The notes below the pieces were generated by a model that saw nothing but the letters and a program-made list of their open reading frames with translations, was not told the DNA's origin and did not search any database. Positions 36,140-46,142 of a stretch of 64,000 nt of DNA are shown piece after piece. The stretch lies in contig JAQUWL010000004.1 of assembly GCA_028692875.1 (NCBI GenBank), positions 1-64,000 of the forward strand, written 5' to 3'. Each line of letters opens with the position of its first letter. Position 1 is the stretch's first letter. This stretch comes from Sulfurospirillaceae bacterium. GTDB lineage: Bacteria > Campylobacterota > Campylobacteria > Campylobacterales > Sulfurospirillaceae. Position numbers and translations under genes: made by a program.

Positions 36140-36898
36140 ATGGACTATTTTGCAAAACGTATTATTCCTTGTTTGGATGTTAAAAATGGACGCGTTGTTA
36201 AGGGCGTGAATTTTGTTGGACTTCGTGACGCAGGAGACCCTGTGGAAGTTGCCAAAAGATACAATGAAGAGGGCGCAGACGAAATCACATTTTTAGATAT
36301 AACCGCTAGCCATGAAGAGCGTAACACAATGGTGGATATCGTTGCAAAAGTTGCAAAAGAGGTTTTTATACCATTGACTGTTGGCGGAGGCATTAGAACG
36401 CTTGAGGATATTTACAACCTTCTACATGTAGGGTGCGACAAGATTAGCATCAACTCTCACGCCATTAAAAATCCTGATTTTATCAACGAAGCCTCAAAAA
36501 GATTTGGCTCACAATGCATAGTTGTAGCTATTGATGCTAAACGCACAGGCGATTCTTGGAATGTTTTTATAAATGGCGGAAGAATTGACACAGGGCTTGA
36601 TGCACTTGAGTGGGCAAAAGAGGTTGAGCAAAGAGGTGCGGGCGAGATACTATTAACTTCGATGGATTGCGATGGAGTCAAACAAGGTTATGATATTGAG
36701 CTTACTTCAAAAATGAGCAAAATGCTCAATATCCCCGTTATAGCTAGTGGCGGAGCTGGAACTATGGAACACATAAAAGAGGCATTTCTAAACAATGCAG
36801 ATGCGGCTCTTGCGGCTTCTATTTTTCACTTTAAAGAGATAAATATTGTGGATTTGAAAAACTACTTAAAAAATGAAGGGATAGCGGTTAGGCTATGA
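36140..36898 (+). CDS. hisF: Imidazole glycerol phosphate synthase cyclase subunit
   Basis: 252 residues from [20 protein letters not shown]; an ATG 6 bp earlier is also possible. The TIM barrel keeps both catalytic aspartates (PCLDVKNG and [14 protein letters not shown]) and the phosphate sites VGGGIRTL and [11 protein letters not shown]. It makes imidazole glycerol phosphate with HisH, which is not in this window. It overlaps the next gene by 4 bp. Confidence 0.96.
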   Translation: MDYFAKRIIPCLDVKNGRVVKGVNFVGLRDAGDPVEVAKRYNEEGADEITFLDITASHEERNTMVDIVAKVAKEVFIPLTVGGGIRTLEDIYNLLHVGCDKISINSHAIKNPDFINEASKRFGSQCIVVAIDAKRTGDSWNVFINGGRIDTGLDALEWAKEVEQRGAGEILLTSMDCDGVKQGYDIELTSKMSKMLNIPVIASGGAGTMEHIKEAFLNNADAALAASIFHFKEINIVDLKNYLKNEGIAVRL

Positions 36899-37446
36899 TT
36901 GTATGTGCTGGACGCAATGAAAATTTTGACTTTGCAACACCTATTGGAGTAGGGCTAATCGAAAGCAGTATCGCCTTAACAAAACTAGCCCTTTTCAATA
37001 AACCACCATTTTTTCTCTTTATGGGAAGCGCTGGAAGTTATGGCAACTACAAACCATTTGATATTATACGCTCAAGTCGCGCATCAAATATAGAGCTAGG
37101 TTTCCTTGAGGAAAAATGTTATACGCCACTTGACAACGTCATTGCAACGGATAATGTTCCACGTGAAACAAAAGATAATCCTATTGTAAACTCTAGCAAC
37201 TACATCACATCAGATGAAATGAGCTCGAAAAAGATGCTTTCCCTTGGCGTTGAGCTTGAAAATATGGAATTTTTTGCCCTTTTAAGCGTAGCAAAGAAGT
37301 TTGAAATACCTGCTTTTGGAATATTTATTGTGACTAATTATTGCTTTGAAAATGCCCACAAAGAATTTGTGTCAAACCACCAAAAGTCTAAAGCCATGCT
37401 AGAAAAATATGTCAAATCAACCTTCGCAAAAATGGAAAAAAAATGA
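36895..37446 (+). CDS. Nucleoside phosphorylase-family protein
   Basis: 183 residues, shorter than PNP or MTAN enzymes (about 230). [10 protein letters not shown] fits the phosphate/sugar-binding loop, and [32 protein letters not shown] matches the substrate-contact and central strand region of the PNP/UDP family. The catalytic details are incomplete, so activity is uncertain. It sits between hisF and rlmN, overlapping both by 4 bp (ATGA), the position of Cj1712 in C. jejuni as I recall it. Function might be purine salvage. Confidence 0.75.
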   Translation: MIVCAGRNENFDFATPIGVGLIESSIALTKLALFNKPPFFLFMGSAGSYGNYKPFDIIRSSRASNIELGFLEEKCYTPLDNVIATDNVPRETKDNPIVNSSNYITSDEMSSKKMLSLGVELENMEFFALLSVAKKFEIPAFGIFIVTNYCFENAHKEFVSNHQKSKAMLEKYVKSTFAKMEKK

Positions 37447-38510
37447 ACAAAATAAACCTATTAGATATCCCCAAAGAAGAGTTGGCACACATAATAAAAC
37501 CATCTTTTAGAGCCAAACAGATATATCAGTGGATTTATAAAAAATATGCCGACTCATTTTTTGAGATGACAAATCTACCAAAAAATCTTCTTCAAGAACT
37601 TGATGAAAAATATACTTTTAAGCCTCTTAATATTGTCAAAATCGAAACCAGCCTAGATGGTAGCAAGAAGTATCTTTTTGCTCTTCAAGATGGCAATACT
37701 GTCGAATCCGTTTTACTTCCAATGAAACAGGAAGAGAGCAGCGAAGATGGAAAGCTCATACATCAAGCACGATACACCATCTGTATATCTAGTCAAGTTG
37801 GTTGCAAAATAGGATGTGCTTTTTGTCTAACAGGTAAAGACGGCTTCAGAAGAAACTTAAGCGCTGGCGAAATAACTTCTCAAGTTCTGATGATAAAAAA
37901 AGATAACAACATAGCTGAAAATAGACGAGTAAATATTGTTTATATGGGCATGGGGGAACCACTTGACAACCTAGATAACGTCTCAAAAGCTGTAAAAATA
38001 TTTAGCGATGAAGATGGGCTTTGCATATCATCTCGCAGACAAACCATATCGACAAGTGGACTAAGTACACAGATTCAAAAACTAGGAGAGATGGATTTGG
38101 GTGTTTTACTTGCTATCTCTTTGCATGCAGTAGATGACGTGTTGCGTCAAAAATTAATGCCTATAAACAAAGCATACAATATCGAGTCCATTATCAATGC
38201 CGTAAAAGCATTTCCAATTGATGCAAGAAAACGAGTAATGTTTGAGTACTTGGTTATGAAAGATGTAAACGACGACATTAAAAGCGCAAAAAAACTAGTC
38301 AAACTTCTACATGGCATAAAATCAAAAGTAAATCTTATCTATTTTAATCCACATGAAGGCAGTGAGTTTTTAAGACCTAGCGAAAAAGATGTAATAGCTT
38401 TTCAACAATATCTTACCGACCATGGGGTTTTGTGTACAATTCGTCAATCAAAAGGGCTGGATATAAGTGCCGCATGTGGGCAACTAAAAGACAGGGAAGA
38501 GAAAAGATGA
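37443..38510 (+). CDS. rlmN: Dual-specificity 23S rRNA/tRNA adenine C2-methyltransferase
   Basis: 355 residues. Radical-SAM motif [11 protein letters not shown], an N-terminal [17 protein letters not shown] region, RRQTISTSG, and the second catalytic cysteine in [16 protein letters not shown] near the C terminus. It methylates A2503 of 23S rRNA and A37 of some tRNAs. Stop overlaps the start of a 31-residue membrane protein. Confidence 0.97.
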   Translation: MNKINLLDIPKEELAHIIKPSFRAKQIYQWIYKKYADSFFEMTNLPKNLLQELDEKYTFKPLNIVKIETSLDGSKKYLFALQDGNTVESVLLPMKQEESSEDGKLIHQARYTICISSQVGCKIGCAFCLTGKDGFRRNLSAGEITSQVLMIKKDNNIAENRRVNIVYMGMGEPLDNLDNVSKAVKIFSDEDGLCISSRRQTISTSGLSTQIQKLGEMDLGVLLAISLHAVDDVLRQKLMPINKAYNIESIINAVKAFPIDARKRVMFEYLVMKDVNDDIKSAKKLVKLLHGIKSKVNLIYFNPHEGSEFLRPSEKDVIAFQQYLTDHGVLCTIRQSKGLDISAACGQLKDREEKR

Positions 38511-38602
38511 ATTGGCTGGATATTGGACAAATCATCTTTCTTTTGGTGGTTGTAACTTTTAGCCTAGCAGGAATTTTTTACGTTGTTTTTTTCAAAGAAT
38601 AG
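38507..38602 (+). CDS. 31-residue single-pass membrane protein
   Basis: Read directly: ATG at 38507 overlaps the rlmN TGA (ATGA), and the frame runs to TAG at 38602. Residues about 8-28 ([21 protein letters not shown]) form one membrane helix flanked by an acidic N terminus (MNWLDIG) and KE. RBS-like GGGAAGAGAA lies inside rlmN. I recall a 'small hydrophobic protein' at the same place in C. jejuni (Cj1714). A tiny, position-conserved membrane protein is the best reading; no function is known. Confidence 0.72.
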   Translation: MNWLDIGQIIFLLVVVTFSLAGIFYVVFFKE

Positions 38603-38605
38603 TGC

Positions 38606-39217
38606 TTATTTTGCTATCCATTCACAAGCTAAAATTTCTTTTTTACCGCTCAATATCTTGCCTAAAAATATATCATTTTTATTATAAACTCCCACCCCTT
38701 TTGGAGTACCAGTCATAACAATATCGTTATCTAACAGTGTTGAAAATGTACCTATCTCCGAAATAATTTCTTGTGGCTTATAAAGCATTTGAGCTACACA
38801 TCCTTCTTGAGCTAACACACCATTTATGTAAAGTTGCAAGCTCAATAAATCAATAACATACTCATCAATTTGAACAAACCTACTAAAGACCGCCGAGCCA
38901 TCAAAAGCCTTTGCGCGCTCCCATGGCAAGCCTTTTGCCTTTAACTCACTTTGTAACTCACGCTTTGTCAAATCAAGCCCAAAACCAACACCTGCAATCT
39001 TGCCATGTTTGATAACAAACGATAACTCTGCTTCGTACTGCGAAGGTGTTTTCCCAACTAACAAATCTTCGCTAACACTACTATTTGGTTTCATAAAAAT
39101 TACCATAGAGGAGGGCACTTCATTATTAAGCTCTTGTATATGCTCAACATAATTTCTGCCTATGCACACAACCTTGCTGGGCGCAACTCTTTGATTTTTA
39201 AAAACTATGGTTTTCAT
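38606..39217 (-). CDS. Fumarylacetoacetate hydrolase family protein
   Basis: 203 residues. CIGRNYVEHIQEL, the metal-binding EAELSFVIKHG and VMTGTPKGVGVY are hallmarks of the FAH catalytic domain. Stand-alone FAH proteins of this size include oxaloacetate decarboxylase/acylpyruvase-type enzymes that hydrolyse or decarboxylate small diketo acids. The substrate is unknown. It abuts the RluA-family gene with no gap. Confidence 0.88.
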   Translation of the reverse strand: MKTIVFKNQRVAPSKVVCIGRNYVEHIQELNNEVPSSMVIFMKPNSSVSEDLLVGKTPSQYEAELSFVIKHGKIAGVGFGLDLTKRELQSELKAKGLPWERAKAFDGSAVFSRFVQIDEYVIDLLSLQLYINGVLAQEGCVAQMLYKPQEIISEIGTFSTLLDNDIVMTGTPKGVGVYNKNDIFLGKILSGKKEILACEWIAK

Positions 39218-40129
39218 CTACAAACCTTTTGCCAAATTATAAAAAAGCGTCTTAATGTCAGTTTTTGATACAACTTCATAATCAACACCTTTATAGGAAA
39301 ATTGCAAGCTATGTGCATGCAATAAAAGTCTACTGCATCCAGAAAGTTGAGCAGTTTGATTTTTGTCAAGTTTGTTGTCTAAAAATAGAACAACGCTATC
39401 CTCATCAACACCATATATAATATCCCCAATGATTTTATGTTTCACGTGGAACAAATGCACACGAATTTGATGTTGCCTTCCCGTTAAAGGTTCCGCCTCA
39501 ATCAAAGTCGCATCAATATCATCAAAATACTCCAATGGCGTTATTTTGGTTTGTGAATTTTTCCCACTCTCGTCAACATGTACTTTTATTCTTACTTTAC
39601 TTTGGGGTAAATCTCTTTTGAGCTTCTCATCAATCATCATCGCTTTTTCAATTTTCCCCTCAACTAAGGCAAGATATGTTTTTCTTACTTGACGATTGGC
39701 AAAAAGAGATTTTAGTGCTATCTCGGATTGCTTATTTTTTCCAACCAAAACTAAACCGCTTGTTCCTTTGTCAATACGATGAGCACAATTTGCGTCTTTT
39801 CCGTATCTAGACTTTATCTCATCATTTAGCGTATAAGCATCTTCTCTTTTTTTAGGATGGATCATGATTCCACTTGGCTTTTCAAAAACCGCAAAATCTT
39901 CTGTTTCAAAAATCGGCTCAAGTCCTCTTGGCTTTGGCTCATAAGACAAAACAGAAATTTCTCCTTGTATGTCGCAAGACTTACATGTAAGTAAATTCCC
40001 GCCGATACTTACTCTTCTTCTGTCGATGATACTTTGCGCTTCATTCATGCTAACGTTTAGTTCGTCCATTAAAAATCTAAATGCCTTTTTCGGCTTTGAG
40101 AGAAAATAAGTTTTAGAAACATATGCCAA
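39218..40129 (-). CDS. RluA/RluD-family pseudouridine synthase
   Basis: 303 residues. N-terminal S4-like region (about 15-60), then CAHRIDKGTSGLVLVGK with the catalytic aspartate and GRQHQIRVHLFHVKHKIIGD, which identifies the RluA superfamily. It modifies uridines in rRNA or tRNA. A TACATGTA site encodes the LTCKSCD stretch. Exact target is not readable. Confidence 0.92.
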   Translation of the reverse strand: MAYVSKTYFLSKPKKAFRFLMDELNVSMNEAQSIIDRRRVSIGGNLLTCKSCDIQGEISVLSYEPKPRGLEPIFETEDFAVFEKPSGIMIHPKKREDAYTLNDEIKSRYGKDANCAHRIDKGTSGLVLVGKNKQSEIALKSLFANRQVRKTYLALVEGKIEKAMMIDEKLKRDLPQSKVRIKVHVDESGKNSQTKITPLEYFDDIDATLIEAEPLTGRQHQIRVHLFHVKHKIIGDIIYGVDEDSVVLFLDNKLDKNQTAQLSGCSRLLLHAHSLQFSYKGVDYEVVSKTDIKTLFYNLAKGL

Positions 40130-40173
40130 ATTTTTAACCTTTTTTAACTATCCATCAGATAAAATTATAACTC

Positions 40174-40197
40174 ATTTGACACTCACGGAAGTCAAAT
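40174..40197. promoter_or_regulatory. Inverted repeat upstream of purB
   Basis: ATTTGAC (40174-40180) and GTCAAAT (40191-40197) with a 10-nt loop, between divergent genes at 40129 and 40251. It resembles the TTGAC/GTCAA repeat at 9885-9901. It could be an operator. It is not adjacent to a stop, so a terminator role is unlikely. Confidence 0.4.
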
Positions 40198-40250
40198 TTG
40201 CAAAATTGTATCACAAAAACTAACTCAACCTACAACAGAAGGAAATCACC

Positions 40251-41579
40251 ATGGTAGAACGCTACGCACGAGAAGAGATGAAAAAAAATTGGACAATGCA
40301 AGCCAAATATGACGCTTGGCTAAAAGTCGAAAAAGCTGTCACAAAAGCGTGGAATACTCTTGGTCTAATCCCAAATGATGATTGTGAAAAAATATTAAAA
40401 AACGCCACATTTAACATTGAAAGAATTGAAGAGATAGAACAAACTACCAAACATGATGTTATAGCATTTCTAACAAGCGTTGCAGATAGTCTAGGTGAAG
40501 AGAGTAGGTGGGTTCATTATGGCATGACAAGCTCTGACTGCATTGATACTGCGGTTGCTCTTCAAATGAGAGACTCTTTGAGCATTGTTATTGACGATGT
40601 CAAATTACTTATGAACTCTATCGAAAAAAGAGCCAAAGAACACAAGATGACTTTAATGGTTGGGCGAAGTCACGGAATACATGGTGAGCCTATTACGTTT
40701 GGCTTGGTTCTTGCTATTTGGTATGAGGAGATGAAACGAAACCTTATAAACCTAGAACACACGATGAAAGTTATCTCTGTAGGACAAATCAGTGGAGCGA
40801 TGGGCAACATGGCACACTCCCCAATGGAGCTTGAGGAGTTAGTTTGCGAGAACTTAGGACTCTTGCCAGCTCCCGTTTCAAACCAAATCATTCAGCGCGA
40901 TAGATACGCAAATCTTATGAACGCCCTAGCACTTCTTGCGTCAAGTTGCGAAAAGATTGCAGTAGCAATCCGTCACTACCAAAGAACGGAAGTTTATGAA
41001 TGCGAAGAGTTTTTCTCACAAGGACAAAAAGGAAGCTCTGCAATGCCTCACAAGCGAAATCCAGTTTTAAGTGAAAACATTACAGGACTTTGCCGTATGA
41101 TACGCTCCTATGCGATACCTGCGATGGAAAATGTCGCACTTTGGCACGAGAGAGATATCTCGCATAGCTCGGTTGAGCGTTTTATATTGCCAGATGGCTT
41201 TATCACGACGGATTTTATGTTACATAGACTCAATGGATTAATTGAAAAATTGGTTGTTTACCCTGAAAATATGATGAAAAATCTCAACCTTACTGGCGGA
41301 CTCGTCTTTTCACAAAGAGTGCTTTTAGAGCTTCCGCTAAAAGGTGTATCTAGAGAAGATGCGTATAAAATCGTTCAGCGAAATGCGATGAAAGTTTGGG
41401 CTGATTTGCAACAAGGCAAACCTGCACTCAACGCCAAAGGCGAAAGTCTTTATCTCGAAAATCTCTTAAGCGACTCCGAGCTGAGAGGGAAACTAAGCGA
41501 AGAGGCTATCCGGGAGTGTTTTGACTATGACTACTACACAAAAAATGTTGATAAACTTTTTGCAAGGGTATTTAAGTAA
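40251..41579 (+). CDS. purB: Adenylosuccinate lyase
   Basis: 442 residues. The fumarase/lyase signature GSSAMPHKRNPVLSEN, VGRSHGIHGEP and the N-terminal MVERYAREEMKKNWT are diagnostic. It cleaves SAICAR and adenylosuccinate in purine synthesis. AAGGAAATCACC precedes the start. Its stop codon is immediately followed by the nrdA ATG, coupling nucleotide synthesis and reduction genes. Confidence 0.97.
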   Translation: MVERYAREEMKKNWTMQAKYDAWLKVEKAVTKAWNTLGLIPNDDCEKILKNATFNIERIEEIEQTTKHDVIAFLTSVADSLGEESRWVHYGMTSSDCIDTAVALQMRDSLSIVIDDVKLLMNSIEKRAKEHKMTLMVGRSHGIHGEPITFGLVLAIWYEEMKRNLINLEHTMKVISVGQISGAMGNMAHSPMELEELVCENLGLLPAPVSNQIIQRDRYANLMNALALLASSCEKIAVAIRHYQRTEVYECEEFFSQGQKGSSAMPHKRNPVLSENITGLCRMIRSYAIPAMENVALWHERDISHSSVERFILPDGFITTDFMLHRLNGLIEKLVVYPENMMKNLNLTGGLVFSQRVLLELPLKGVSREDAYKIVQRNAMKVWADLQQGKPALNAKGESLYLENLLSDSELRGKLSEEAIRECFDYDYYTKNVDKLFARVFK

Positions 41580-43946
41580 ATGCTAACCGTACAAAAAAGA
41601 AATGGTCGAATTGAGCCACTTGATATTTCAAAAATACAAAAATATACTAGCTCCGCTGTTTTTGGGCTTGATGGCGTTAGCCAAAGCGAACTTGAAGTTG
41701 ATGCCAAAATTCAGTTTAGAGATAAAATTACCACGGAAGAGATTCAAAAAACGCTCATCAAAACCGCCATCGACAAAATCGATATTGATAGACCCAACTG
41801 GACTTTTGTAGCATCTCGTCTTTTTTTATATGACATGTACCACAAAGTAAATGGATTTACTGGCTATGGCACACTAAAAGAGTACTTTGAAAACGGCGAA
41901 AAAAATGGACGTCTTTTTTTAGGGCTTAAAGAAAAATATGACCTCAACGACCTCAATTCATACATCAAGCCTGAGAGAGATTTACAATTTACCTATTTGG
42001 GCATAAAAACACTACATGATAGATATCTCATAAAGGACAAGACTGGAAAACCAATAGAGTTGCCACAACATATGTTTATGGCTATTGCTATGTTTTTGGC
42101 TCAAAATGAATTAAACTCTGGAGAATGGGCTAAAAAGTTTTATGATGTCATTAGTAAATTTGAAGTGATGCTTGCAACTCCTACACTCTCAAATGCTCGC
42201 ACCACTAGGCATCAACTTAGCTCGTGCTACATTGGAAGTACTCCTGATAATATCGAGGGTATATTTGACTCCTTTAAAGAGATGTCTTTGTTGAGTAAGT
42301 TTGGTGGGGGTATAGGCTGGGATTGGAGTTTGGTACGCTCAATGGGCGGAATGATAGATGGGCACAAAAACGCCGCTGGAGGAATTATTCCATTTTTGAA
42401 AATTACAAACGATATCGCTATCGCAGTAGACCAATTAGGCACCAGAAAAGGTGCTATCGCTGTTTACATTGAGCCTTGGCATATGGACGTTTCAGACTTT
42501 CTTGATTTGAAGAAAAATTCAGGCGAAGAGAGACGCAGAACGCACGATCTTTTTCCTGCACTTTGGATAAATGACCTTTTTATGAAAAGAGTTGAAGAGG
42601 ATGGCATGTGGACACTTTTTGACCCAGCCCAAACGAGCGATTTATGCACGTCTTACGGGAATGATTTTGAGAGCAAATATATTGCTTACGAGCACGATGA
42701 TAGCGTAGCTAAAGAATATATTAAAGCTAAAGAGTTGTGGAAAAAGATTTTAACGAGCTATTTTGAAAGTGGAAGTCCATTTTTATGCTTCAAGGATAAC
42801 GCCAATAAAGCCAACCCCAATTCTCACTCTGGAATCATCAGAAGTTCAAACCTTTGTACTGAAATTTTTCAAAACACACAGCCAAATCATTACAAAATCA
42901 AAGTAACATTATCAGACAATAGTATTAAAATATTTAAAGAAAATGATATTGTAAAAACTGGCAATGGCGTAACTAAAGAGGCTAAAAAAATTAGCTCTCT
43001 TGATTCGCTAGATGGCAAAGATGTTTTTATCGTTGAAAAAGAATCTATCGAGGGAAAAACAGCAGTTTGCAACCTTGCAAGCATAAATCTATCCAAAATA
43101 AACACAAAAGAGGGTATTGAGCGTGTCACTCCAATAGCAGTACGTATGCTTGATAATGTAATTGATTTAAATTTTTATCCGCATGCCAAAGTAAAACATA
43201 CCAACCTAAAATCAAGAGCTATTGGGCTTGGCGTTATGGGAGAGGCTCAGATGCTTGCCGAAAGAGGAGTTTCTTGGGGAAGCTCTGAGCATTTATACAC
43301 CATTGATGAGATAATGGAATTCATTAGCTACAACGCCATCAACTCCTCTTGTAATTTAGCAATTGAAAAGGGGAGATATCCTGAATTTGAAGGCTCAAAA
43401 TGGAGCGAGGGAATTTTTCCAATAGACATGGCAAATGAAAATGCTAAAAAATTGGTCGACAGGGGAGGGCTTTTTGGCTATAGCTACAACTGGAAGGAGT
43501 TGCGTCAAAAAGTTAAAAAATCTGGCATGCGAAATGGCTACCTAATGGCAATCGCACCAACAAGCTCTATCTCCATCTTGGTTGGAACAACACAAGCTAT
43601 CGAGCCTATTTACAAACGAAAATGGTTTGAAGAAAACCTCTCAGGTCTTATTCCTGTTGTTGCACCAAATCTAAGTCCAAACACATGGGAATTTTACACT
43701 CCAGCATATGACCTAGACCAAAGATTACTTATAAAAGCGGGAGCTATTCGCCAAAAATGGATAGATCAAGGGCAAAGCTTAAATATATTTATGCGGCTAG
43801 ACAAAGCAAGCGGAAAATACCTTAATGATATCTACATGTTAGGGTGGAAGCTTGGGCTTAAATCCACCTATTATCTGCGTGGTCAATCGCCAGAAAATAG
43901 GCTCGATGTTGCTGATAGAAGCATAGAATGTGAGGGATGCCAATAA
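41580..43946 (+). CDS. nrdA: Class I ribonucleotide reductase, large subunit
   Basis: 788 residues, the length I recall for H. pylori NrdA. An ATP-cone lies at 1-90 (VQKRNGRIEPLDISKIQKY). Active-site region SSNLCTEIF, FGGGIGWDW, MAIAPTSSISILVGTTQAIEP, and C-terminal CEGC for re-reduction. Between TEIFQNT and GKTAVCNLASINLSKI is an insertion of about 55 residues not present in E. coli NrdA. It reduces ribonucleoside diphosphates aerobically with NrdB, encoded 3 kb downstream beyond the anaerobic genes. Starts directly after the purB stop. Confidence 0.96.
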   Translation: MLTVQKRNGRIEPLDISKIQKYTSSAVFGLDGVSQSELEVDAKIQFRDKITTEEIQKTLIKTAIDKIDIDRPNWTFVASRLFLYDMYHKVNGFTGYGTLKEYFENGEKNGRLFLGLKEKYDLNDLNSYIKPERDLQFTYLGIKTLHDRYLIKDKTGKPIELPQHMFMAIAMFLAQNELNSGEWAKKFYDVISKFEVMLATPTLSNARTTRHQLSSCYIGSTPDNIEGIFDSFKEMSLLSKFGGGIGWDWSLVRSMGGMIDGHKNAAGGIIPFLKITNDIAIAVDQLGTRKGAIAVYIEPWHMDVSDFLDLKKNSGEERRRTHDLFPALWINDLFMKRVEEDGMWTLFDPAQTSDLCTSYGNDFESKYIAYEHDDSVAKEYIKAKELWKKILTSYFESGSPFLCFKDNANKANPNSHSGIIRSSNLCTEIFQNTQPNHYKIKVTLSDNSIKIFKENDIVKTGNGVTKEAKKISSLDSLDGKDVFIVEKESIEGKTAVCNLASINLSKINTKEGIERVTPIAVRMLDNVIDLNFYPHAKVKHTNLKSRAIGLGVMGEAQMLAERGVSWGSSEHLYTIDEIMEFISYNAINSSCNLAIEKGRYPEFEGSKWSEGIFPIDMANENAKKLVDRGGLFGYSYNWKELRQKVKKSGMRNGYLMAIAPTSSISILVGTTQAIEPIYKRKWFEENLSGLIPVVAPNLSPNTWEFYTPAYDLDQRLLIKAGAIRQKWIDQGQSLNIFMRLDKASGKYLNDIYMLGWKLGLKSTYYLRGQSPENRLDVADRSIECEGCQ

Positions 43947-43968
43947 AAGCACAAATTTTTGTGCTTTT
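43945..43968 (+). terminator. Terminator overlapping the nrdA stop
   Basis: 11-bp perfect arms AAAAGCACAAA (43945-43955) and TTTGTGCTTTT (43958-43968) with a 2-nt core. The nrdA TAA is in the left arm. It should separate nrdA from nrdD. Confidence 0.85.
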
Positions 43969-44036
43969 ATCACTATTTAAAATCAACAATGTTATACTCC
44001 TTGACTTAAAAATTATATCTCTCTGCTAGGATTATC

Positions 44037-46142
44037 ATGCTTACCAAAGTTCTCAAACGTGACGGAGTTACAGAAGAGTTTCAGCCCTACAAAATAGAAG
44101 ATGCCATCAAAAAAGCCTTTAAAAGCGAAGATGTCAACTATGATGAAAATATCTTCAAAAATATTCTCAAACGACTAGAGACAAAACGTGTAGCTGCCGT
44201 TGAAGACTTTCAAGACATGATAGAGCAAGAGCTTTACAAGGCTCGCTATTTTGATGTTATGCGTTCATTTATGCTCTACCGCCACACACACAAAATGCAA
44301 AGAGAGCATATCGCTGGTCTAAATGATGATACGACTTACATCAATTCTACACAAACTATCGAAGAGTATATTGGCAAAAGCGACTGGAGAATTAAAGCCA
44401 ATTCAAACACAGGCTACTCAAATGCAGGTCTTGTAAACAATACCGCTGGCAAAGTTATCGCAAACTATTGGCTAGATAAAATCTACTCAAAAGAAGAGGG
44501 CTTGGCACATCGAAACGGGGATTATCATATTCACGACCTAGATTGCTTAACTGCATATTGTGCGGGCTGGAGTCTTAGGGTTTTGCTTGATGAGGGCTTC
44601 AACGGCGTAAGAGGCAGAGTTGAAAGTCGTCCTCCTATGCACTTTAGAGAAGCTCTTGGTCAAATGGCAAACTTTTTGGGAATTTTACAGAGCGAGTGGG
44701 CTGGAGCACAAGCATTTAGTTCATTTGACACATATTTAGCACCTTATGTATTTAAAGATAAAATTTCGTACAAAGAGATAAAAAAAGCTATCCGCAGTTT
44801 TGTCTACAATCTTAATGTTCCTGCACGATGGGGTCAGAGTCCTTTTACAAACATCACGATTGACTGGACGGTTCCTAGCGATTTGGCAACCCAAATACCA
44901 ACCTCTAGCCAGATGCACCTGTTTAAAAATATTGAAGATGAAGAACTTGTGGAAGAGGCGAAAAAAAGAGGAGCCTCATCACTGGAGGCTATGACATACA
45001 AACATTTTCAAAAAGAGATGAATCTTATCAACAAAGCTTACTACGAAGTTATGACCGAGGGCGACAAAACAGGACAACCATTTACTTTTCCAATTCCTAC
45101 CGTAAACATAACAGAAGATTTTGATTGGGATGGCGAAAATAGTGATTTGCTCTTTGAAAATACCGCCAAAATAGGCTCATCATATTTTCAAAATTTTATA
45201 GGCAGTCAATACATCAGAAACTCCGAAGGAAAACTTGTTGAAAATCCAAAAGCTTATAAGCCTGGGCATGTAAGAAGCATGTGTTGTCGTTTGCAACTAG
45301 ATTTGAGGGAGCTTTTAAAGCGTGGCGGTGGACTTTTTGGAAGTGCCGAGATGACAGGAAGTATTGGCGTTGTAACTATTAACATGGCACGACTTGGATA
45401 TCTCTATAAAGGCGACAAAGCAAAGCTTATGGAAGAGTTTGAAAAGTTGATGGAGCTTGCAAAATCAACTTTAGAGAAAAAAAGGGTATTTGTTCAAGAT
45501 ATGTACAATCGTGGGCTTTATCCTTATACGGCACGTTATTTGCCAGGATTTAACAATCACTTTTCAACTATCGGAGTTAATGGAATTAACGAGATGGTAC
45601 GTAATTTCACTGAAGATAAACACAATATTGCCGATAATTATGGAATGGAATTTGCTCACGAAATATTAGAGTTTGTACGTAATAAAATGGTTCATTATCA
45701 AGAAGAGACAGGGAATCTATACAACCTTGAAGCAACTCCAGCAGAAGGAACAACTTATAGGTTTGCCAAAGAGGATAAAAAGAGATATCCTGAGATGATT
45801 CAAGCAGGAAATGGTAAAAATATTTACTATACCAACTCATCTCAACTTCCTGCAGATTATACCGATGATCCATTTGAGGCGTTGGATTTGCAAGATGACT
45901 TGCAATGCTCATACACGGGGGGAACAGTACTTCACCTATATATGAGAGAGAGAATAAGCTCAAGCGAAGCATGTAAGAAACTTGTAAAACAGGTTATTAC
46001 AAATTATAGATTGCCATACTTGACGATTACACCAGTTTTTTCAGTGTGTGAGAAACATGGCTACATAAGTGGCGAGCATGAATTTTGTCCAAAGTGTGAT
46101 GAAGAGTTAATAGAAAAAATCAAAAAAGGAGAAGACAAATGA
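44037..46142 (+). CDS. nrdD: Class III (anaerobic) ribonucleoside-triphosphate reductase, lacking its glycyl-radical loop
   Basis: 701 residues. ATP-cone at 1-90, then the PFL-like barrel: GWSLRVLLDEGFNG, VPARWGQSPFTNI, MCCRLQLDLREL and YTGGTVLHLYM. The C terminus stops after a zinc-finger-like CEKHGYISGEHEFCPKC and a short charged tail. The expected glycyl-radical segment (R--GY-RPV--N-GK) is absent from this chain and is encoded by the next gene, which overlaps by ATGA. It reduces NTPs under anaerobic conditions once activated by NrdG. No frameshift error is needed to explain the stop. Confidence 0.93.
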   Translation: MLTKVLKRDGVTEEFQPYKIEDAIKKAFKSEDVNYDENIFKNILKRLETKRVAAVEDFQDMIEQELYKARYFDVMRSFMLYRHTHKMQREHIAGLNDDTTYINSTQTIEEYIGKSDWRIKANSNTGYSNAGLVNNTAGKVIANYWLDKIYSKEEGLAHRNGDYHIHDLDCLTAYCAGWSLRVLLDEGFNGVRGRVESRPPMHFREALGQMANFLGILQSEWAGAQAFSSFDTYLAPYVFKDKISYKEIKKAIRSFVYNLNVPARWGQSPFTNITIDWTVPSDLATQIPTSSQMHLFKNIEDEELVEEAKKRGASSLEAMTYKHFQKEMNLINKAYYEVMTEGDKTGQPFTFPIPTVNITEDFDWDGENSDLLFENTAKIGSSYFQNFIGSQYIRNSEGKLVENPKAYKPGHVRSMCCRLQLDLRELLKRGGGLFGSAEMTGSIGVVTINMARLGYLYKGDKAKLMEEFEKLMELAKSTLEKKRVFVQDMYNRGLYPYTARYLPGFNNHFSTIGVNGINEMVRNFTEDKHNIADNYGMEFAHEILEFVRNKMVHYQEETGNLYNLEATPAEGTTYRFAKEDKKRYPEMIQAGNGKNIYYTNSSQLPADYTDDPFEALDLQDDLQCSYTGGTVLHLYMRERISSSEACKKLVKQVITNYRLPYLTITPVFSVCEKHGYISGEHEFCPKCDEELIEKIKKGEDK

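Noticed and set aside
36016-36155. Longer KsgA N terminus from the ATG at 36155
   Set aside because: It would overlap hisF and adds 55 non-conserved residues; the TTG at 35990 with AAGGTG gives the conserved start.
42880-43080. Intein in NrdA
   Set aside because: The insertion is about 55 residues, too short for an intein, and lacks the splice-block cysteine and C-terminal His-Asn.
43969-44036. NrdR boxes before the anaerobic reductase genes
   Set aside because: No pair of ACA-C-ATAT-G-GT-like repeats was seen here or before nrdB.
46121-46142. Programmed -1 frameshift at the AAAAAAG run to fuse NrdD with its radical domain
   Set aside because: The A run is read as C AAA AAA G, so P-site slippage would mismatch. 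An AGGAG site 7 bp before a proper ATG makes separate initiation the better reading. The -1 frame is open from 46103, so frameshifting is not excluded absolutely.
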